Below, piece after piece: positions 25,171 to 34,710 of a DNA stretch of 64,000 nucleotides. Position numbers and translations under genes: made by a program. Each line of letters begins with the position of its first letter. Within the stretch, counting starts at the first letter, position 1. Source of the DNA: Sphingomonas gilva (GTDB lineage Bacteria > Pseudomonadota > Alphaproteobacteria > Sphingomonadales > Sphingomonadaceae); contig NZ_QWLV01000002.1 of NCBI RefSeq assembly GCF_003515075.1, forward strand, positions 744,001 through 808,000, read 5' to 3'. The notes beneath the pieces were generated by a model that made no database searches, was not told where the DNA came from, and saw nothing but the letters and a program-made list of their open reading frames with translations.

Positions 25171-25451
25171 TGCGGCGGATCATCTGGACCGACGAAGCGG
25201 TAGGCAATCTCGAGGCGATCGTCACTTACGTGTCGGCCTTCAATCCTGCCGCGGCGCGCCGGCTTGCCGATAAGCTGGTGAAGCTGGCCGACAGCCTGGC
25301 CGAGTTCTCCGAACGTGGGCGCGATGCAGGAGGCGGCTTGCGTGAAATGACGATCGTCTGGCCGTACATCCTTCGTTACCGCGTCACGTCGGACACCGTG
25401 TTCATCCTCCGCATTCGGCATGGCGCGCGTGAAGAAGAGGAGAATCGCTAA
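25170..25451 (+). CDS. ParE/RelE family toxin
   Basis: A 93-residue basic protein of the RelE/ParE fold: RRIIWTDEAVGNLEAIVTYV opens with the typical W-x-x-x-A...L-x-x-I pattern, then PAAARRLADKLVKLADSL, the strand VWPYILRYRV and the end VFILRIRHGAREEE. The final RIRHGA(R) is the hallmark of ParE-type toxins, which poison gyrase, or of RelE-type mRNA interferases; which cannot be decided. It overlaps the convergent maiA stop by 4 bp. Confidence 0.85.
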   Translation: MRRIIWTDEAVGNLEAIVTYVSAFNPAAARRLADKLVKLADSLAEFSERGRDAGGGLREMTIVWPYILRYRVTSDTVFILRIRHGAREEEENR

Positions 25452-26080
25452 CCACCCTTGACCGCGTCGGGATGCGCCGCCGCGAAGGCGGGGAGGGCGG
25501 CGGCCGCGGCATCCAGCCGCACCAAAGTCGGAAACGCCTCCAGCGGCAGTTCCAGCCGCCGCGCATTGTACATCTGCGGCACCAGGCAAATGTCCGCCAG
25601 GTTGGGCGCATCGCCGCCCAGATATGTTCCGGCGCCCGCCGCCATCGCCTCCAGCGCGACGAACCCCTCGCGCATCCAGTGGCGGTACCAGTCGTCGATC
25701 GCCGCCTGCTCCTGGCCCAACTCGTTCTTCAGATAGCGCAGGACACGCAGATTGTTGATCGGGTGGATGTCCGCCGCGATCAGCAGCGCCTGGGCGAGCA
25801 CCGCGGCGCGCGCCGCCGGATCGCGCGGCGCCAGCGGCGGTTCGGGCCGCGTCGCGTCGAGATAGTCGATGATCGCCAGGCTCTGCGTCAGCACATGCCC
25901 GTCGATCTCCAGCGTGGGCACGAACCCTTGCGGGTTGCGCGCGAGATGCGCGGGCGCTCGCTGTTCGTTGTCGATCAGCGAAACATCGCGCCGTTCATAC
26001 GCCACATCCTTCAGACTGAGCGCGATCCGCACGCGGTAGCTGGCGGAGGACCGCCAATAATCGTGCAGCACCACGCTCAC
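25448..26080 (-). CDS. maiA: Maleylacetoacetate isomerase (zeta-class glutathione S-transferase)
   Basis: A 210-residue zeta GST. Start is GTG at 26080, overlapping the AI-2E transporter stop (GTGA). The N-terminal thioredoxin domain carries SSASYRVRIAL, the zeta-class S-S-x-x-x-x-x-R-I glutathione site (Cys replaced by Ala in SSCS), and LTQSLAIIDYL. The C-terminal helical domain has ADIHPINNLRVLRYL and LADICLVPQMYNARR, both characteristic of MaiA. It isomerises maleylacetoacetate to fumarylacetoacetate in tyrosine degradation. No other pathway gene is near. Confidence 0.9.
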   Translation of the reverse strand: MSVVLHDYWRSSASYRVRIALSLKDVAYERRDVSLIDNEQRAPAHLARNPQGFVPTLEIDGHVLTQSLAIIDYLDATRPEPPLAPRDPAARAAVLAQALLIAADIHPINNLRVLRYLKNELGQEQAAIDDWYRHWMREGFVALEAMAAGAGTYLGGDAPNLADICLVPQMYNARRLELPLEAFPTLVRLDAAAAALPAFAAAHPDAVKGG

Positions 26081-27177
26081 GGCGCCGCGCCTTGGGCGGG
26101 GAAGGATGCGTCATCGCCGTCGCCCTCCCGCTCCTCCTCGCGCTCGGAACCGCGCTCCAGCGCGACCTTGATCATCGCCACCAGCGGATCGGCCAGCGCC
26201 AGTCCGAGGATGCCGAGCAGCGTCGACATGAGAATCTGCGAGCCCAGCGTCAGCGCGGGCGGCATGTCGACGGTCTTCTTGGCGACCATCGGGATCAGGA
26301 CATAGCCGTCGAAAGTCTGGACGACGAGATAGGTGGCGATGGCCCACAGGCCGGTGTCCACCCCGGCGCTGAACCCAACCGCCACCATCAAGAGGCCGCT
26401 GATGAAGGCGCCGATATTGGGGATGAAGGCGAGCAGCCCGGTCAATATGCCCAGGATCAGCGCCATCGGCACCCCGCCGATCAGCAGCGCGATCCAGGTC
26501 AGCACGCCTTCGACGAACATGCCCAGCAACCGGCCCGCAAGCAGCCGGCGCATCGTCTTGCCCATGCGCTCGATGGTGATGGCGAACTCGGCGCGCTGCG
26601 CGCTCGGCACCATCCACTGCAGCCCGCGCTCGTAGAGCCTGGGCTCCATCGCGACGAACAGGCCGATCACCATGATCATGAACAGGCTGGTGAGCGCGCC
26701 GAACACCGATCCCACCGCGGATGTCAGCCGCCCGACCGAGCCCAGCGCCTGCCGCGCGAGGCTGGTGATGTCCGCCGATCCCGGCATCAGACCCATCGAC
26801 GATATCCAGTCGGTCACGCGGTTCGCCTGGAACACCAGGGTTTCCTGCAGCTGGCCGAACTGCTGGGCGATCTGCACCCCGGTCATCACGAACACGCCGA
26901 CGATGAACACGAGCGTCAGCAGCATGACGATCAACAGCCGCCATCCGCGCGGGATCGGCAGCACCCGGCCGAGCAGCCGGACGCCTCCGTCGAGCATCGC
27001 GGCGAACACCAGCCCGCCGAAGATCAGCAGCAGCGGCTGGATCAGGAGCACCACCAGCGCCACCGCGATGGCCAGGCCGAACCACACGCTCGCGCGTTTC
27101 AACTCCATCCGCACCAGCGGATCGCGCAGCTCGTTGGGCGCGGCTTCCTGGACCAGTCCGGTGGGTGTGTCGTTCAT
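26077..27177 (-). CDS. AI-2E family transporter (PerM-like)
   Basis: A 366-residue membrane protein with about eight hydrophobic helices: two near residues 30-75, one at about 85-105, and a C-terminal block including GVPMALILGILTGLLAFIPN and IGAFISGLLM. The F-I-P-N-I-G turn and LVAMIKVAL ending are diagnostic of the AI-2E/PerM family, whose members export small molecules or exchange Na+/H+. A charged C-tail (GSEREEEREGDGDD) follows. ATGA overlap with lepB upstream and GTGA with maiA downstream place it in the pyrE-pdxJ-acpS-lepB operon. Confidence 0.9.
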   Translation of the reverse strand: MNDTPTGLVQEAAPNELRDPLVRMELKRASVWFGLAIAVALVVLLIQPLLLIFGGLVFAAMLDGGVRLLGRVLPIPRGWRLLIVMLLTLVFIVGVFVMTGVQIAQQFGQLQETLVFQANRVTDWISSMGLMPGSADITSLARQALGSVGRLTSAVGSVFGALTSLFMIMVIGLFVAMEPRLYERGLQWMVPSAQRAEFAITIERMGKTMRRLLAGRLLGMFVEGVLTWIALLIGGVPMALILGILTGLLAFIPNIGAFISGLLMVAVGFSAGVDTGLWAIATYLVVQTFDGYVLIPMVAKKTVDMPPALTLGSQILMSTLLGILGLALADPLVAMIKVALERGSEREEEREGDGDDASFPAQGAAP

Positions 27178-28022
27178 GGCGCCTCGTCAGGATGGAGGGA
27201 GGTGCCGGCCCGGTCCCCGCGGAAGGCGCTGAACCAAGTCAGCGGATTGAGCGTGGTCGTGCCGTCAAGGCTGAAGGTGATGAACTCGGCGCGCCCGCCG
27301 ATATTCTCCCACGGCACCGGCCCGCCCAGACCGCCTTCCATCAGCGAGGCGCGGCTGTCGGCGCTGCGATCGCGATTGTCGCCCATCATGAAGACATGAC
27401 CCTCGGGAATGGTCACCGCCGGATAATCGTCGGCGCTCGAATAGCCCAGGTCGATCGTGTCGTAGCTGCGGCCGTTCGGCATCGTCTCCCGCACGATCGG
27501 CAGGCGGCACGCCGGGCGGCCGTCGGGGAACGTGGTCCGCGCGCCGGGATATTGCAGCGGATCGCACTGAAAGTTCGGATCGATCGGAAACAGCCGCTCG
27601 ACCGGCGCGGCGCGCCTGATCGGCACGCCGTTGATGAGGACGGTGCCGCCGCGCACCTCCAGCCGCTCGCCCGGCAGCCCGACGACGCGCTTGATATAAT
27701 CGGTGCGGCTGCCCGGCGGCGTCACGATCACCACGTCGCCGCGCTCGGGCAGGCTGCCGAACAACCGTCCCTTGACGAAGGGCATCAGGTGAAAGGTCGG
27801 CGAGACGTAGGAATAGCCGTAGGGATATTTGGTCACCACCAGCCGGTCGCCGATCAAGAGGCCCGGCAGCATCGATTCGCTGGGGATGTAGAAGGGCTTG
27901 GCGATGAAGCTGTGAAAGCCCAGCACCGCCAGGATGAGCCAGAAGATGCTTTTCGCCTCGGCGGCCCAGTCGGTCTTCTTCTTGGCGGGCTTGGCCGTGG
28001 TCGCGGCCGCGTTCTCGGTCAT
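27174..28022 (-). CDS. lepB: Signal peptidase I
   Basis: A 282-residue type I signal peptidase. The ATG at 28022 overlaps the acpS stop (ATGA); a GTG two codons upstream is an alternative. One membrane helix (about 24-42) leads into the catalytic Ser50 in [10 protein letters not shown]; the general base Lys111 lies in [29 protein letters not shown] is the third conserved box. It cleaves signal peptides of exported proteins at the periplasmic face of the membrane. An insert of about 40 residues between boxes contains two Cys (CDP and CRLP), possibly a disulfide. Confidence 0.95.
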   Translation of the reverse strand: MTENAAATTAKPAKKKTDWAAEAKSIFWLILAVLGFHSFIAKPFYIPSESMLPGLLIGDRLVVTKYPYGYSYVSPTFHLMPFVKGRLFGSLPERGDVVIVTPPGSRTDYIKRVVGLPGERLEVRGGTVLINGVPIRRAAPVERLFPIDPNFQCDPLQYPGARTTFPDGRPACRLPIVRETMPNGRSYDTIDLGYSSADDYPAVTIPEGHVFMMGDNRDRSADSRASLMEGGLGGPVPWENIGGRAEFITFSLDGTTTLNPLTWFSAFRGDRAGTSLHPDEAP

Positions 28023-28435
28023 TCGCACAATTGCTCCAGCGGGACCGCTTCGATGATCACGAAGGCCTGCGCCCAGGGATGATCGTCGGTCATGGTAAGA
28101 TGCACCCGGGCGGCGTGGCCCGCCGGCACCATCGCGTCAAGCCTCGCCTTGGCTCCGCCGGTGAGCGCAAGCGTGGGGGCGCCGCTCGGCAGGTTGACCA
28201 CGCCGATGTCCTTCATGAACACGCCACGCTTGAATCCGGTGCCCACCGCCTTCGAAAACGCCTCCTTGGCGGCGAAGCGCTTGGCGTAGGTGCCCGCGCG
28301 GGTGAACGGCCGCCGCGCGGCCTTGGCGCGCTCGACCTCGGTGAACACGCGGGCCTCGAACCGGGCGCCGAACCGGTCGAGCGACGCCTGGATCCGCTCG
28401 ATGCTGCACAGGTCCGAACCGAGGCCGATGATCAT
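28019..28435 (-). CDS. acpS: Holo-[acyl-carrier-protein] synthase
   Basis: A 138-residue 4'-phosphopantetheinyl transferase. The ATG at 28435 gives the canonical opening [15 protein letters not shown] with the Mg-binding Asp; [15 protein letters not shown] is the second signature. It charges apo-ACP with the pantetheine arm of coenzyme A. The ribosome binding site GGGGAGG sits four bases upstream and belongs to the end of palindromic element E, which separates this gene from pdxJ. Next gene lepB overlaps by ATGA. Confidence 0.95.
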   Translation of the reverse strand: MIIGLGSDLCSIERIQASLDRFGARFEARVFTEVERAKAARRPFTRAGTYAKRFAAKEAFSKAVGTGFKRGVFMKDIGVVNLPSGAPTLALTGGAKARLDAMVPAGHAARVHLTMTDDHPWAQAFVIIEAVPLEQLCE

Positions 28436-28436
28436 T

Positions 28437-28571
28437 ATACCTCCCCGGAACGGGGAGGGGGACCGCCGCTCGAAGAGCGGGGGTGGAGGGGGCCCTCCAC
28501 CCGCGTAGCGCTCGTGGCGCTCCCCCTCCACCAGCCTGCGGCTGGTCCCCCTCCCCGTTCCGGGGAGGTAT
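28437..28571. repeat. Multi-hairpin palindromic element E
   Basis: A 135-bp element with perfect outer inverted repeats (ATACCTCCCC...GGGGAGGTAT). Arms are the hairpins CCTCCCCGGAACGGGGAGG and CCTCCCCGTTCCGGGGAGG. Inner hairpins are CCGCTCGAAGAGCGG on the left and ACCAGCCTGCGGCTGGT on the right, around a GGTGGAGGGGG/CCCCCTCCACC pair. It lies within the operon between pdxJ (ends at 28584) and acpS (starts at 28435) and its left end is the acpS ribosome binding site. Confidence 0.92.
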
Positions 28572-28583
28572 GAAGGCAGCCAC

Positions 28584-29312
28584 TCACCGCGCCTCCTCCA
28601 TCAGCGCGCGCATCCGGCGCACGCTTTCGGCCAAGCCGACGAACATCGCCTCGCCCACCAGGAAATGCCCGATATTGAGCTCCGCCAGCTGCGGGATCGC
28701 CGCGATCGGCTGAACATTGTCGTAGGTCAGGCCATGCCCGGCATGAACCTCGATCCCATTCTTCGCCGCCAGCGCCGCGGCGTCCGCGATGCGGCGCAGC
28801 TCCTCCGTCTGCGCTTCGCCGGCCAGCTCGGCGTAGCGCCCGGTGTGCAGCTCGACCACCGGCGCGCCCAGGCGAATCGCCGCCTCGATCTGGCGCGGAT
28901 CGGGCTCGATGAACAAAGACACGCGAATGCTCGCCCCGCGCAATTCGCTCACCAGCGGGGCGAGGTGATTGTGCCCGCCCGCCGCGTCGAGCCCGCCCTC
29001 GGTGGTCCGTTCTTCGCGCTTCTCGGGCACGATGCAGGCCGCGTGCGGCCGGTGCCTGAGCGCGATCGCCAGCATCTCCTCGGTCGCCGCCATCTCCAGG
29101 TTGAGCGGGATGGTCAGCGCCTCGGACAGTCGGGCGATGTCGTCGTCGGTGATGTGTCGCCGGTCCTCGCGCAGATGCGCGGTGATGCCGTCCGCCCCCG
29201 CCTCCGCCGCCAGCAGGCCGGCGCGCACCGGATCGGGATAGCCCGCGCCGCGCGCGTTCCTGACCGTCGCGACATGGTCGATATTGACCCCCAGGCGCAG
29301 ATGCCCGCTCAA
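28584..29312 (-). CDS. pdxJ: Pyridoxine 5'-phosphate synthase
   Basis: A 242-residue TIM-barrel enzyme. The start is TTG at 29312 overlapping the pyrE stop (TTGA); it opens [18 protein letters not shown], the invariant PdxJ N-terminus. Other signatures are [49 protein letters not shown] and [11 protein letters not shown]. It joins 1-deoxyxylulose 5-phosphate with aminoacetone phosphate to form pyridoxine 5'-phosphate. The enzyme is full length (E. coli 243). Followed by element E and acpS, the pdxJ-acpS order being widespread in proteobacteria. Confidence 0.95.
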   Translation of the reverse strand: MSGHLRLGVNIDHVATVRNARGAGYPDPVRAGLLAAEAGADGITAHLREDRRHITDDDIARLSEALTIPLNLEMAATEEMLAIALRHRPHAACIVPEKREERTTEGGLDAAGGHNHLAPLVSELRGASIRVSLFIEPDPRQIEAAIRLGAPVVELHTGRYAELAGEAQTEELRRIADAAALAAKNGIEVHAGHGLTYDNVQPIAAIPQLAELNIGHFLVGEAMFVGLAESVRRMRALMEEAR

Positions 29313-29893
29313 GCCGCGGCTCGGCTTCCCGGCTTCACCGCCGGGATCGCAGCCAGCTCGGGCGGCAGCGAATCGGGCTCGAATGTCGGCACCTCCAGCC
29401 GGATCAGCGGGAAGAAGGGCACGCCGAGATCGGCCGCGCCGCCCGAACGGTCGACCAGCGCCGCGGCGGCGACCACCTCGCCGCTCGCACGCTCGATCGC
29501 GGCGATCGCCTCGCGGCTGGAAAGCCCGGTGGTGACCACATCCTCCATCATCAGCACGCGCGCGCCGCGTGCCAGGCGGAAGCCGCGCCGCAGCTCGAAC
29601 ACGCCCTCGGGCCGCTCGAGGAACATCGCGTCGACCCCAAGCGCACGGCCCATCTCGTGCCCGACGATGACGCCGCCCATCGCCGGCGAAACCACCGCAT
29701 CGATCTGCACCTTCAGCTGATCGGGAATGGTAAGCGCCAGCGCCTCGAGCAGGCGCGCCGCCCGCTTCGGGTTCATCACCACCCGCGCGCATTGCAGGTA
29801 GCGTGGGCTGCGCAGACCGGAAGACAGGATGAAATGCCCCTCCAGCAGCGCCTCCGCCGCCCGGAACTCCGCCAGAATCTCTTCGTCCGTCAT
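29309..29893 (-). CDS. pyrE: Orotate phosphoribosyltransferase
   Basis: A 194-residue enzyme of pyrimidine synthesis that converts orotate and PRPP to OMP. The N-terminal helix [27 protein letters not shown] and [18 protein letters not shown] are typical, and [14 protein letters not shown] is the PRPP-binding loop. The start ATG at 29893 lies 186 bp from the divergent ctaC start. First gene of the minus-strand operon pyrE-pdxJ-(element E)-acpS-lepB-AI-2E-maiA; TTGA overlap with pdxJ. Confidence 0.95.
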   Translation of the reverse strand: MTDEEILAEFRAAEALLEGHFILSSGLRSPRYLQCARVVMNPKRAARLLEALALTIPDQLKVQIDAVVSPAMGGVIVGHEMGRALGVDAMFLERPEGVFELRRGFRLARGARVLMMEDVVTTGLSSREAIAAIERASGEVVAAAALVDRSGGAADLGVPFFPLIRLEVPTFEPDSLPPELAAIPAVKPGSRAAA

Positions 29894-29982
29894 GCGCTCC
29901 GCGGTCCCGATATCGTTGCCCGGCGTTGAATAGGGTCGCGGCCCGCGCCACGCAACGGCTTCACAAAAGCGGCCGGGCGTGC

Positions 29983-30011
29983 TTGAGGCACGCCGATACC
30001 GCGCGTATAGG
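29983..30011 (+). promoter_or_regulatory. Candidate promoter of the cytochrome oxidase operon
   Basis: TTGAGG (29983-29988) and TATAGG (30006-30011) are separated by exactly 17 bp in the pyrE-ctaC divergent gap. The -10 lies about 67 bp before the ctaC ATG. Both hexamers match the housekeeping consensus in four positions. Position and spacing are the support; no regulator site was recognised. Confidence 0.5.
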
Positions 30012-30078
30012 CCCGGCACGAATGCCGCGCGCCATCCCGACATCCGCGGCAGAAGTCTTGAGGGAAGCGACAGGAAGA

Positions 30079-31200
30079 ATGCGCAAGACCGGGTTGAAGT
30101 CATTGCTGCTGGCCGCGGGGCTCGCGCTCGCGTCCACCAGCGGAAACGCGCAGGAAGCAGCGCCTGCCGACACCGCCGCCTCCGCCGCGACGGCGGCGGC
30201 GCCCGATGCGGCCGCGGCCAATGCGACCGCGCCGGCGGCAGCCGCGACTCCGGCGGCGCCCGCCCTGGTCCAGCCCGATCCCGAATGGGGCCAGCCGATT
30301 CCGAAGGGAATCGCGCTTCCCGAGCAGGTTTCGCCCAACGGCAAGACGGCGCTCTGGTTTCACGATGCGATCCTGATGCCGATTATCGTCGTCATCTCGC
30401 TGTTCGTGCTCGCGCTGCTCGTCTGGGTGGTGGTCCGCTATCGCCGCTCGGCGCATCCTGTGCCGTCGAAGACCACGCACAACACCTTCATCGAAGTCGT
30501 GTGGACGGTCATCCCGGTGCTGATCCTGGTGATCATCGCGGTGCCGTCGATCGGTCTCCTGTCCGCGCAGTACAAGCCGGCCCCGGCCGATGCGCTGACG
30601 ATCAAGGCGATCGGCAATCAGTGGTACTGGACCTATCAATACCCCGACAATGGCGAGTTCGAGATCACCGCCAACATGCTGAAGGAGAAGGACGAGGTCC
30701 AGCCGGGCACGCGCTTCCGCACCGATCTCGACGGTCCCCGCCTGCTCGCGGTCGACAACCGCATCGTCGTCCCCGTCGGCCGGCCGATCCGCCTCATCAC
30801 CACCTCGAACGACGTGATCCACAGCTGGGCGCTGCCCGCCGCCTGGGTCAAGATGGATGCGGTCCCCGGCCGCCTCAACGAGGTCACCTTCCAGATCGAC
30901 CGCCCCGGCGTCTATTTCGGCCAGTGCAGCGAGCTTTGCGGCGCCCGCCACGCCTATATGCCGATCGCGGTCGAGGCGGTCAGCGACGCGCAGTTCAACC
31001 AATGGGTGCTGTCGAAGGGCGGCACGCTGGGCGGCCCCGAGCCGTCAGCGCCCGCGCCGACCGAGCCCGATGCCGCCAACACGCTGAACGCTTCGGCCGA
31101 GGCGACGCCGGCCCCGGCCGACAATGTCGCCGCCCCCGCCGCCAACACGACCAGTCAGGCCGCGACCGCCAATCCGGCGGGCGCAGGCAATGTGGAATAA
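30079..31200 (+). CDS. ctaC: Cytochrome c oxidase subunit II
   Basis: A 373-residue subunit II of an aa3-type oxidase. AGGAAG precedes the ATG at 30079 and a signal peptide follows (LKSLLLAAGLALASTSGNAQ). An Ala-rich periplasmic segment leads to two membrane helices (about 97-120 and 140-165). The periplasmic cupredoxin domain has IGNQWYWTYQYPD (aromatic electron-entry patch) and the CuA site in GQCSELCGARHAYMPI (C-x3-C-x3-H...M) plus the earlier His in VIHSWALP. The last 60 residues are an Ala/Pro/Thr-rich tail not found in shorter homologues. It accepts electrons from cytochrome c. Confidence 0.96.
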   Translation: MRKTGLKSLLLAAGLALASTSGNAQEAAPADTAASAATAAAPDAAAANATAPAAAATPAAPALVQPDPEWGQPIPKGIALPEQVSPNGKTALWFHDAILMPIIVVISLFVLALLVWVVVRYRRSAHPVPSKTTHNTFIEVVWTVIPVLILVIIAVPSIGLLSAQYKPAPADALTIKAIGNQWYWTYQYPDNGEFEITANMLKEKDEVQPGTRFRTDLDGPRLLAVDNRIVVPVGRPIRLITTSNDVIHSWALPAAWVKMDAVPGRLNEVTFQIDRPGVYFGQCSELCGARHAYMPIAVEAVSDAQFNQWVLSKGGTLGGPEPSAPAPTEPDAANTLNASAEATPAPADNVAAPAANTTSQAATANPAGAGNVE

Positions 31201-31206
31201 CCGATC

Positions 31207-32868
31207 ATGACCGACACCGCAGTTCCCACGGCTCACGCCTTCGATGCAGGCCATGCCGCCCATCATCATGACGCGGACCACAAGCCCGGCTTCTTCGCGC
31301 GTTGGTTCATGTCGACCAACCACAAGGATATCGGCACGCTCTATCTGATCTTCGCGATCGTCGCGGGGATCATCGGCGGCGTCATCTCGGGCATGATGCG
31401 CATGGAGCTCGCCGCGCCCGGCATCCAGTATCTGGAGGCCTGGTCGGGCGAGAGCGGCGATGCCGCGCTCCACTTCTGGAACGTGCTGATCACCGCGCAC
31501 GGCCTGATCATGGTGTTCTTCATGGTCATGCCGGCGATGATCGGCGGCTTCGGCAACTGGTTCGTGCCCATCATGATCGGCGCGCCGGACATGGCGTTCC
31601 CGCGGATGAACAACATCTCGTTCTGGCTGCTGGTCCCCGCCTTCGCGCTGCTGCTCGGTTCCACCTTCGTCGGCGGCGCCGGCACCGGCTGGACGGTCTA
31701 CGCGCCGCTTTCGACCTATGGCGAGCCCGGCCCGGCGGTCGACATGGCGATCCTCTCGCTCCATCTCGCCGGCGCGTCGTCGATCCTGGGCGCGATCAAC
31801 TTCATCACCACCATCTTCAACATGCGCGCGCCGGGGATGACCATCCACAAGATGCCGCTGTTCGTCTGGTCGGTGCTGGTCACCGCCTTCCTGCTGCTGC
31901 TCGCGCTGCCGGTGCTCGCCGCGGCGATCACGATGCTGCTGACCGACCGCAATTTCGGCACGACCTTCTACGATCCGGCGGGCGGCGGCGATCCGGTGCT
32001 CTACCAGCACCTGTTCTGGTTCTTCGGCCATCCCGAAGTGTACATCATGATCCTGCCGGGCTTCGGCATCGTCAGCCAGATCATCGCGACCTTCAGCCGG
32101 AAGCCGGTGTTCGGCTATCTCGGCATGGCCTACGCCATGGTCGCGATCGGCGTGGTCGGCTTCGTCGTGTGGGCGCACCACATGTTCACCACCGGCATGA
32201 GCGTGAACACGAAGATGTACTTCACCGCCGCGACGATGGTGATCGCGGTGCCCACGGGCATCAAGATCTTCTCGTGGATCGCGACGATGTGGGGCGGCAG
32301 CCTCACCTTCAAGGTGCCGATGCTGTGGGCGATCGGCTTCATCTTCATGTTCACCGTGGGCGGCGTCACCGGCGTCGTGCTGGCGAACGGCGGCGTCGAC
32401 GATATCATGCACGACAGCTATTACGTCGTGGCGCACTTCCACTATGTGCTCAGCCTCGGCGCGGTGTTCTCGCTGTTCGCCGGCTTCTACTACTGGTTCT
32501 CCAAGATGTGGGGACGGAACTATAACGAGTTCCTGGGCCAGGTGCATTTCTGGCTGTTCTTCATCGGCGTGAACGTGCTGTTCTTCCCGATGCACTTCCT
32601 CGGCCTGGATTCGATGCCGCGCCGCATCCCCGACTATACCGACGCGCACACCTATTATAACCACATCGCGACGATGGGGTACGGGATCATGGCGATCTCG
32701 ATGCTGGTGTTCTTCGTCAACGTCTTCTGGTCGCTGTTCGCCGGCCGCAAGGCGGAAGCCAATCCGTGGGGCGAAGGCGCGACGACGCTCGAATGGACGC
32801 TGTCCAGCCCGCCGCCGTTCCACCAGTTCGAAACGCTGCCGGTGATCGACGATCGCGGGCATCACTGA
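31207..32868 (+). CDS. ctaD: Cytochrome c oxidase subunit I
   Basis: A 553-residue, 12-helix catalytic subunit. Visible heme and copper ligands: [17 protein letters not shown] (low-spin heme a His), [16 protein letters not shown] (CuB His and the cross-linked Tyr), the His-His of [10 protein letters not shown], and [10 protein letters not shown] (heme a3 and heme a His). The K-channel region [20 protein letters not shown] is intact in shortened view (KMYFTAATM). It reduces O2 to water and pumps protons. It begins 6 bp after ctaC and is followed by a terminator hairpin, so ctaC-ctaD form one transcript unit separable from the assembly genes. Confidence 0.97.
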   Translation: MTDTAVPTAHAFDAGHAAHHHDADHKPGFFARWFMSTNHKDIGTLYLIFAIVAGIIGGVISGMMRMELAAPGIQYLEAWSGESGDAALHFWNVLITAHGLIMVFFMVMPAMIGGFGNWFVPIMIGAPDMAFPRMNNISFWLLVPAFALLLGSTFVGGAGTGWTVYAPLSTYGEPGPAVDMAILSLHLAGASSILGAINFITTIFNMRAPGMTIHKMPLFVWSVLVTAFLLLLALPVLAAAITMLLTDRNFGTTFYDPAGGGDPVLYQHLFWFFGHPEVYIMILPGFGIVSQIIATFSRKPVFGYLGMAYAMVAIGVVGFVVWAHHMFTTGMSVNTKMYFTAATMVIAVPTGIKIFSWIATMWGGSLTFKVPMLWAIGFIFMFTVGGVTGVVLANGGVDDIMHDSYYVVAHFHYVLSLGAVFSLFAGFYYWFSKMWGRNYNEFLGQVHFWLFFIGVNVLFFPMHFLGLDSMPRRIPDYTDAHTYYNHIATMGYGIMAISMLVFFVNVFWSLFAGRKAEANPWGEGATTLEWTLSSPPPFHQFETLPVIDDRGHH

Positions 32869-32893
32869 TCGCAGATCGGCTCGAACGACGAAG

Positions 32894-32922
32894 CGCCCCG
32901 GAGAGAACCTCCGGGGCGTTTT
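32894..32922 (+). terminator. Rho-independent terminator after ctaD
   Basis: CGCCCCGGAG (32894-32903) pairs perfectly with CTCCGGGGCG (32909-32918) across a five-base loop and is followed by TTTT. It lies 25 bp after the ctaD stop and before the opposing methyltransferase gene. Confidence 0.85.
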
Positions 32923-32933
32923 CGTTCGGGCTC

Positions 32934-33722
32934 CTATCGACGCCGCGCGATCCAGCCCTCTTCGCCATCCGCCGCCGGATCGGGCGTGATCGTCGTCTCG
33001 CTCACGACGCCGCGATACCGCTTCCCGCCGGCCGTGAAGGCGAATCGTGCGCCGCGCAGCGACGGGCCGCCGATCGCCACGCCATCCAGCGTGCCGGTCG
33101 CCCGCTGGAAGCGCTGGTCGATGCGCAATAGGTGCTCGCCGCCATCGGCCAGCGTCATCCGCCATTCGCCGCCGACAATGGCGGGCACGATCCACAGATA
33201 GACGTTGCGCTCCTCGACCTGACGATGCGCGTCCGGCATCCAGTCCCCCATGTCAAAGGCGTGGCTCACCACCCGCGATCCCGGCGCGAGCTCGGTAAGC
33301 AATCTCGGGCGCACGCGCAGATTGACGTCGGGCAGCAGATAGAGCGTGACCACGCTCGCCTCGCTGATCGGCGCTTCGAACAGGTTCTGCTCGCGAAAGA
33401 TCACGCGCTCCGCGACCCCGGCGTCGCGGGCATTGCGCCGCGCGCGGACGATCAGATCGGGATCGATCTCGATCCCCAACGCCCGCGCGCCGCGTCGTCC
33501 GGCGGCGATGGCAATGCGCCCGTCGCCCGATCCCAGATCCACCAGCGAATCGTCCGGGCCGACCTGCGCCAGATCGAGCATCGCCTCGACCGCCGGCATC
33601 GGCGTCGGCAGGAACGGCACGTCCTGATCGTGATTCGCCTGGGCGGAGGCCGGTCCTGCTGCGACCGGAATGGCCCCGGCCGCAAGCAGGGCGATGGCGA
33701 TCAGGGCGGACGCTCGGCGCAT
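32934..33722 (-). CDS. Putatively exported class I SAM-dependent methyltransferase
   Basis: A 262-residue protein. From the ATG at 33722 it has an apparent signal peptide ([18 protein letters not shown]...ASAQ, cleavage near 31). The mature part begins with DVPFLPTP and shows methyltransferase motif [16 protein letters not shown], then GIEIDPDLI (acidic loop) and [11 protein letters not shown]. The C-terminal 90 residues are beta-rich ([22 protein letters not shown]). A class I methyltransferase with an export signal is unusual because SAM is cytoplasmic; the N-terminus may instead be a membrane anchor. It points against the cox genes and shares the gap with ctaB. Substrate unknown. Confidence 0.8.
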   Translation of the reverse strand: MRRASALIAIALLAAGAIPVAAGPASAQANHDQDVPFLPTPMPAVEAMLDLAQVGPDDSLVDLGSGDGRIAIAAGRRGARALGIEIDPDLIVRARRNARDAGVAERVIFREQNLFEAPISEASVVTLYLLPDVNLRVRPRLLTELAPGSRVVSHAFDMGDWMPDAHRQVEERNVYLWIVPAIVGGEWRMTLADGGEHLLRIDQRFQRATGTLDGVAIGGPSLRGARFAFTAGGKRYRGVVSETTITPDPAADGEEGWIARRR

Positions 33723-33810
33723 GGCGACATGCCTAGCAGCGCGTCCGCGGGATGCCAGCCGCCAGCCCTTTTCCCCAAGCATCTTCCGTCCTATAGGCCC
33801 GCTGACTGTC

Positions 33811-34710
33811 ATGACCCCCGCCGCCCAACTTCCCCTCCCCGCCGATTGGCGGGACTTCCTCGCGCTCACCAAGCCGCGGGTGATGAGCCTGGTGGTGTTC
33901 ACCGGGCTGTGCGGCATGCTCGCGGCGCCCAGGGCGATCAACCCGGTGCTCGGCTTCGTCGCGATCCTGTGCATCGCCGTGGGCGCGGGCGCCGCGGGCG
34001 CGCTCAACCAATGGTATGAGGCCGATCTCGACGCGAAGATGCGGCGCACCTCGGGCCGGCCGCTCCCGGCCGGACGGATGGAGCGCCAGTCGGCGCTGCA
34101 TTTCGGTGTCGGTCTCGCGGTCTTCTCGGTGCTGCTGATGGGCCTGGCGGTGAACTACGCCGCCGCCGCCATCCTGACCGTCTCGATCCTGTTCTACGTG
34201 CTGGTCTACACCGTCTGGCTCAAGCGGCGGACGCCGCAGAACATCGTCATCGGCGGGGCGGCGGGCGCGTTCCCGCCGCTGATCGGCTGGGCCGCGGCGA
34301 CGGGCGATGTCGCGCTGCTGCCGGTCCTCTTGTTCGCGCTGATCTTCCTGTGGACGCCGCCGCATTTTTGGGCGCTCGCGCTGTTCGTGAAGACGGACTA
34401 CGCCAATGCCGGCGTGCCGATGCTGCCGGTGGTCGCGGGTGAGCGCACCACGCGCCATCAGATCGGCCTCTACACCATTCCGATGGTCGCCTGCGCGGTC
34501 GCGCCGTGGCCGCTCGGCCTGACCGGCGCGATCTACGGGATCGTGGCGGTGGGGGCGAGCGCGGCATTCGCGCTGTTCGCGCTCCAGGTCAGCACCCGGT
34601 CGACACGCGGCGAGGACGCGATGCGCCCGGAAAAGCGACTGTTCGGCTATTCGATCCTCTATCTCTTCCTTCTCTTCGGCGCGCTCGTCGCCGACAGGTG
34701 GCTGGCATGA
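33811..34710 (+). CDS. ctaB: Protoheme IX farnesyltransferase (heme O synthase)
   Basis: A 299-residue UbiA-family enzyme with about nine membrane helices. The first Asp-rich motif is in [19 protein letters not shown] and the second conserved loop in [20 protein letters not shown] at 33811. It attaches farnesyl to heme b to make heme O, the precursor of heme A for CtaD. The stop overlaps the next small gene by ATGA. Position between ctaD and ctaG is the standard alphaproteobacterial order. Confidence 0.96.
   Translation: MTPAAQLPLPADWRDFLALTKPRVMSLVVFTGLCGMLAAPRAINPVLGFVAILCIAVGAGAAGALNQWYEADLDAKMRRTSGRPLPAGRMERQSALHFGVGLAVFSVLLMGLAVNYAAAAILTVSILFYVLVYTVWLKRRTPQNIVIGGAAGAFPPLIGWAAATGDVALLPVLLFALIFLWTPPHFWALALFVKTDYANAGVPMLPVVAGERTTRHQIGLYTIPMVACAVAPWPLGLTGAIYGIVAVGASAAFALFALQVSTRSTRGEDAMRPEKRLFGYSILYLFLLFGALVADRWLA

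Noticed and set aside
24990..25455. Toxin-antitoxin pair as mark of a genomic island
   Set aside because: No integrase, tRNA, direct repeats or composition shift is visible around it.
31045..33195. 716-codon minus-strand open frame opposite ctaD
   Set aside because: His/Asp/Arg-rich antisense of cytochrome oxidase subunit I; no signal of its own coding constraint.
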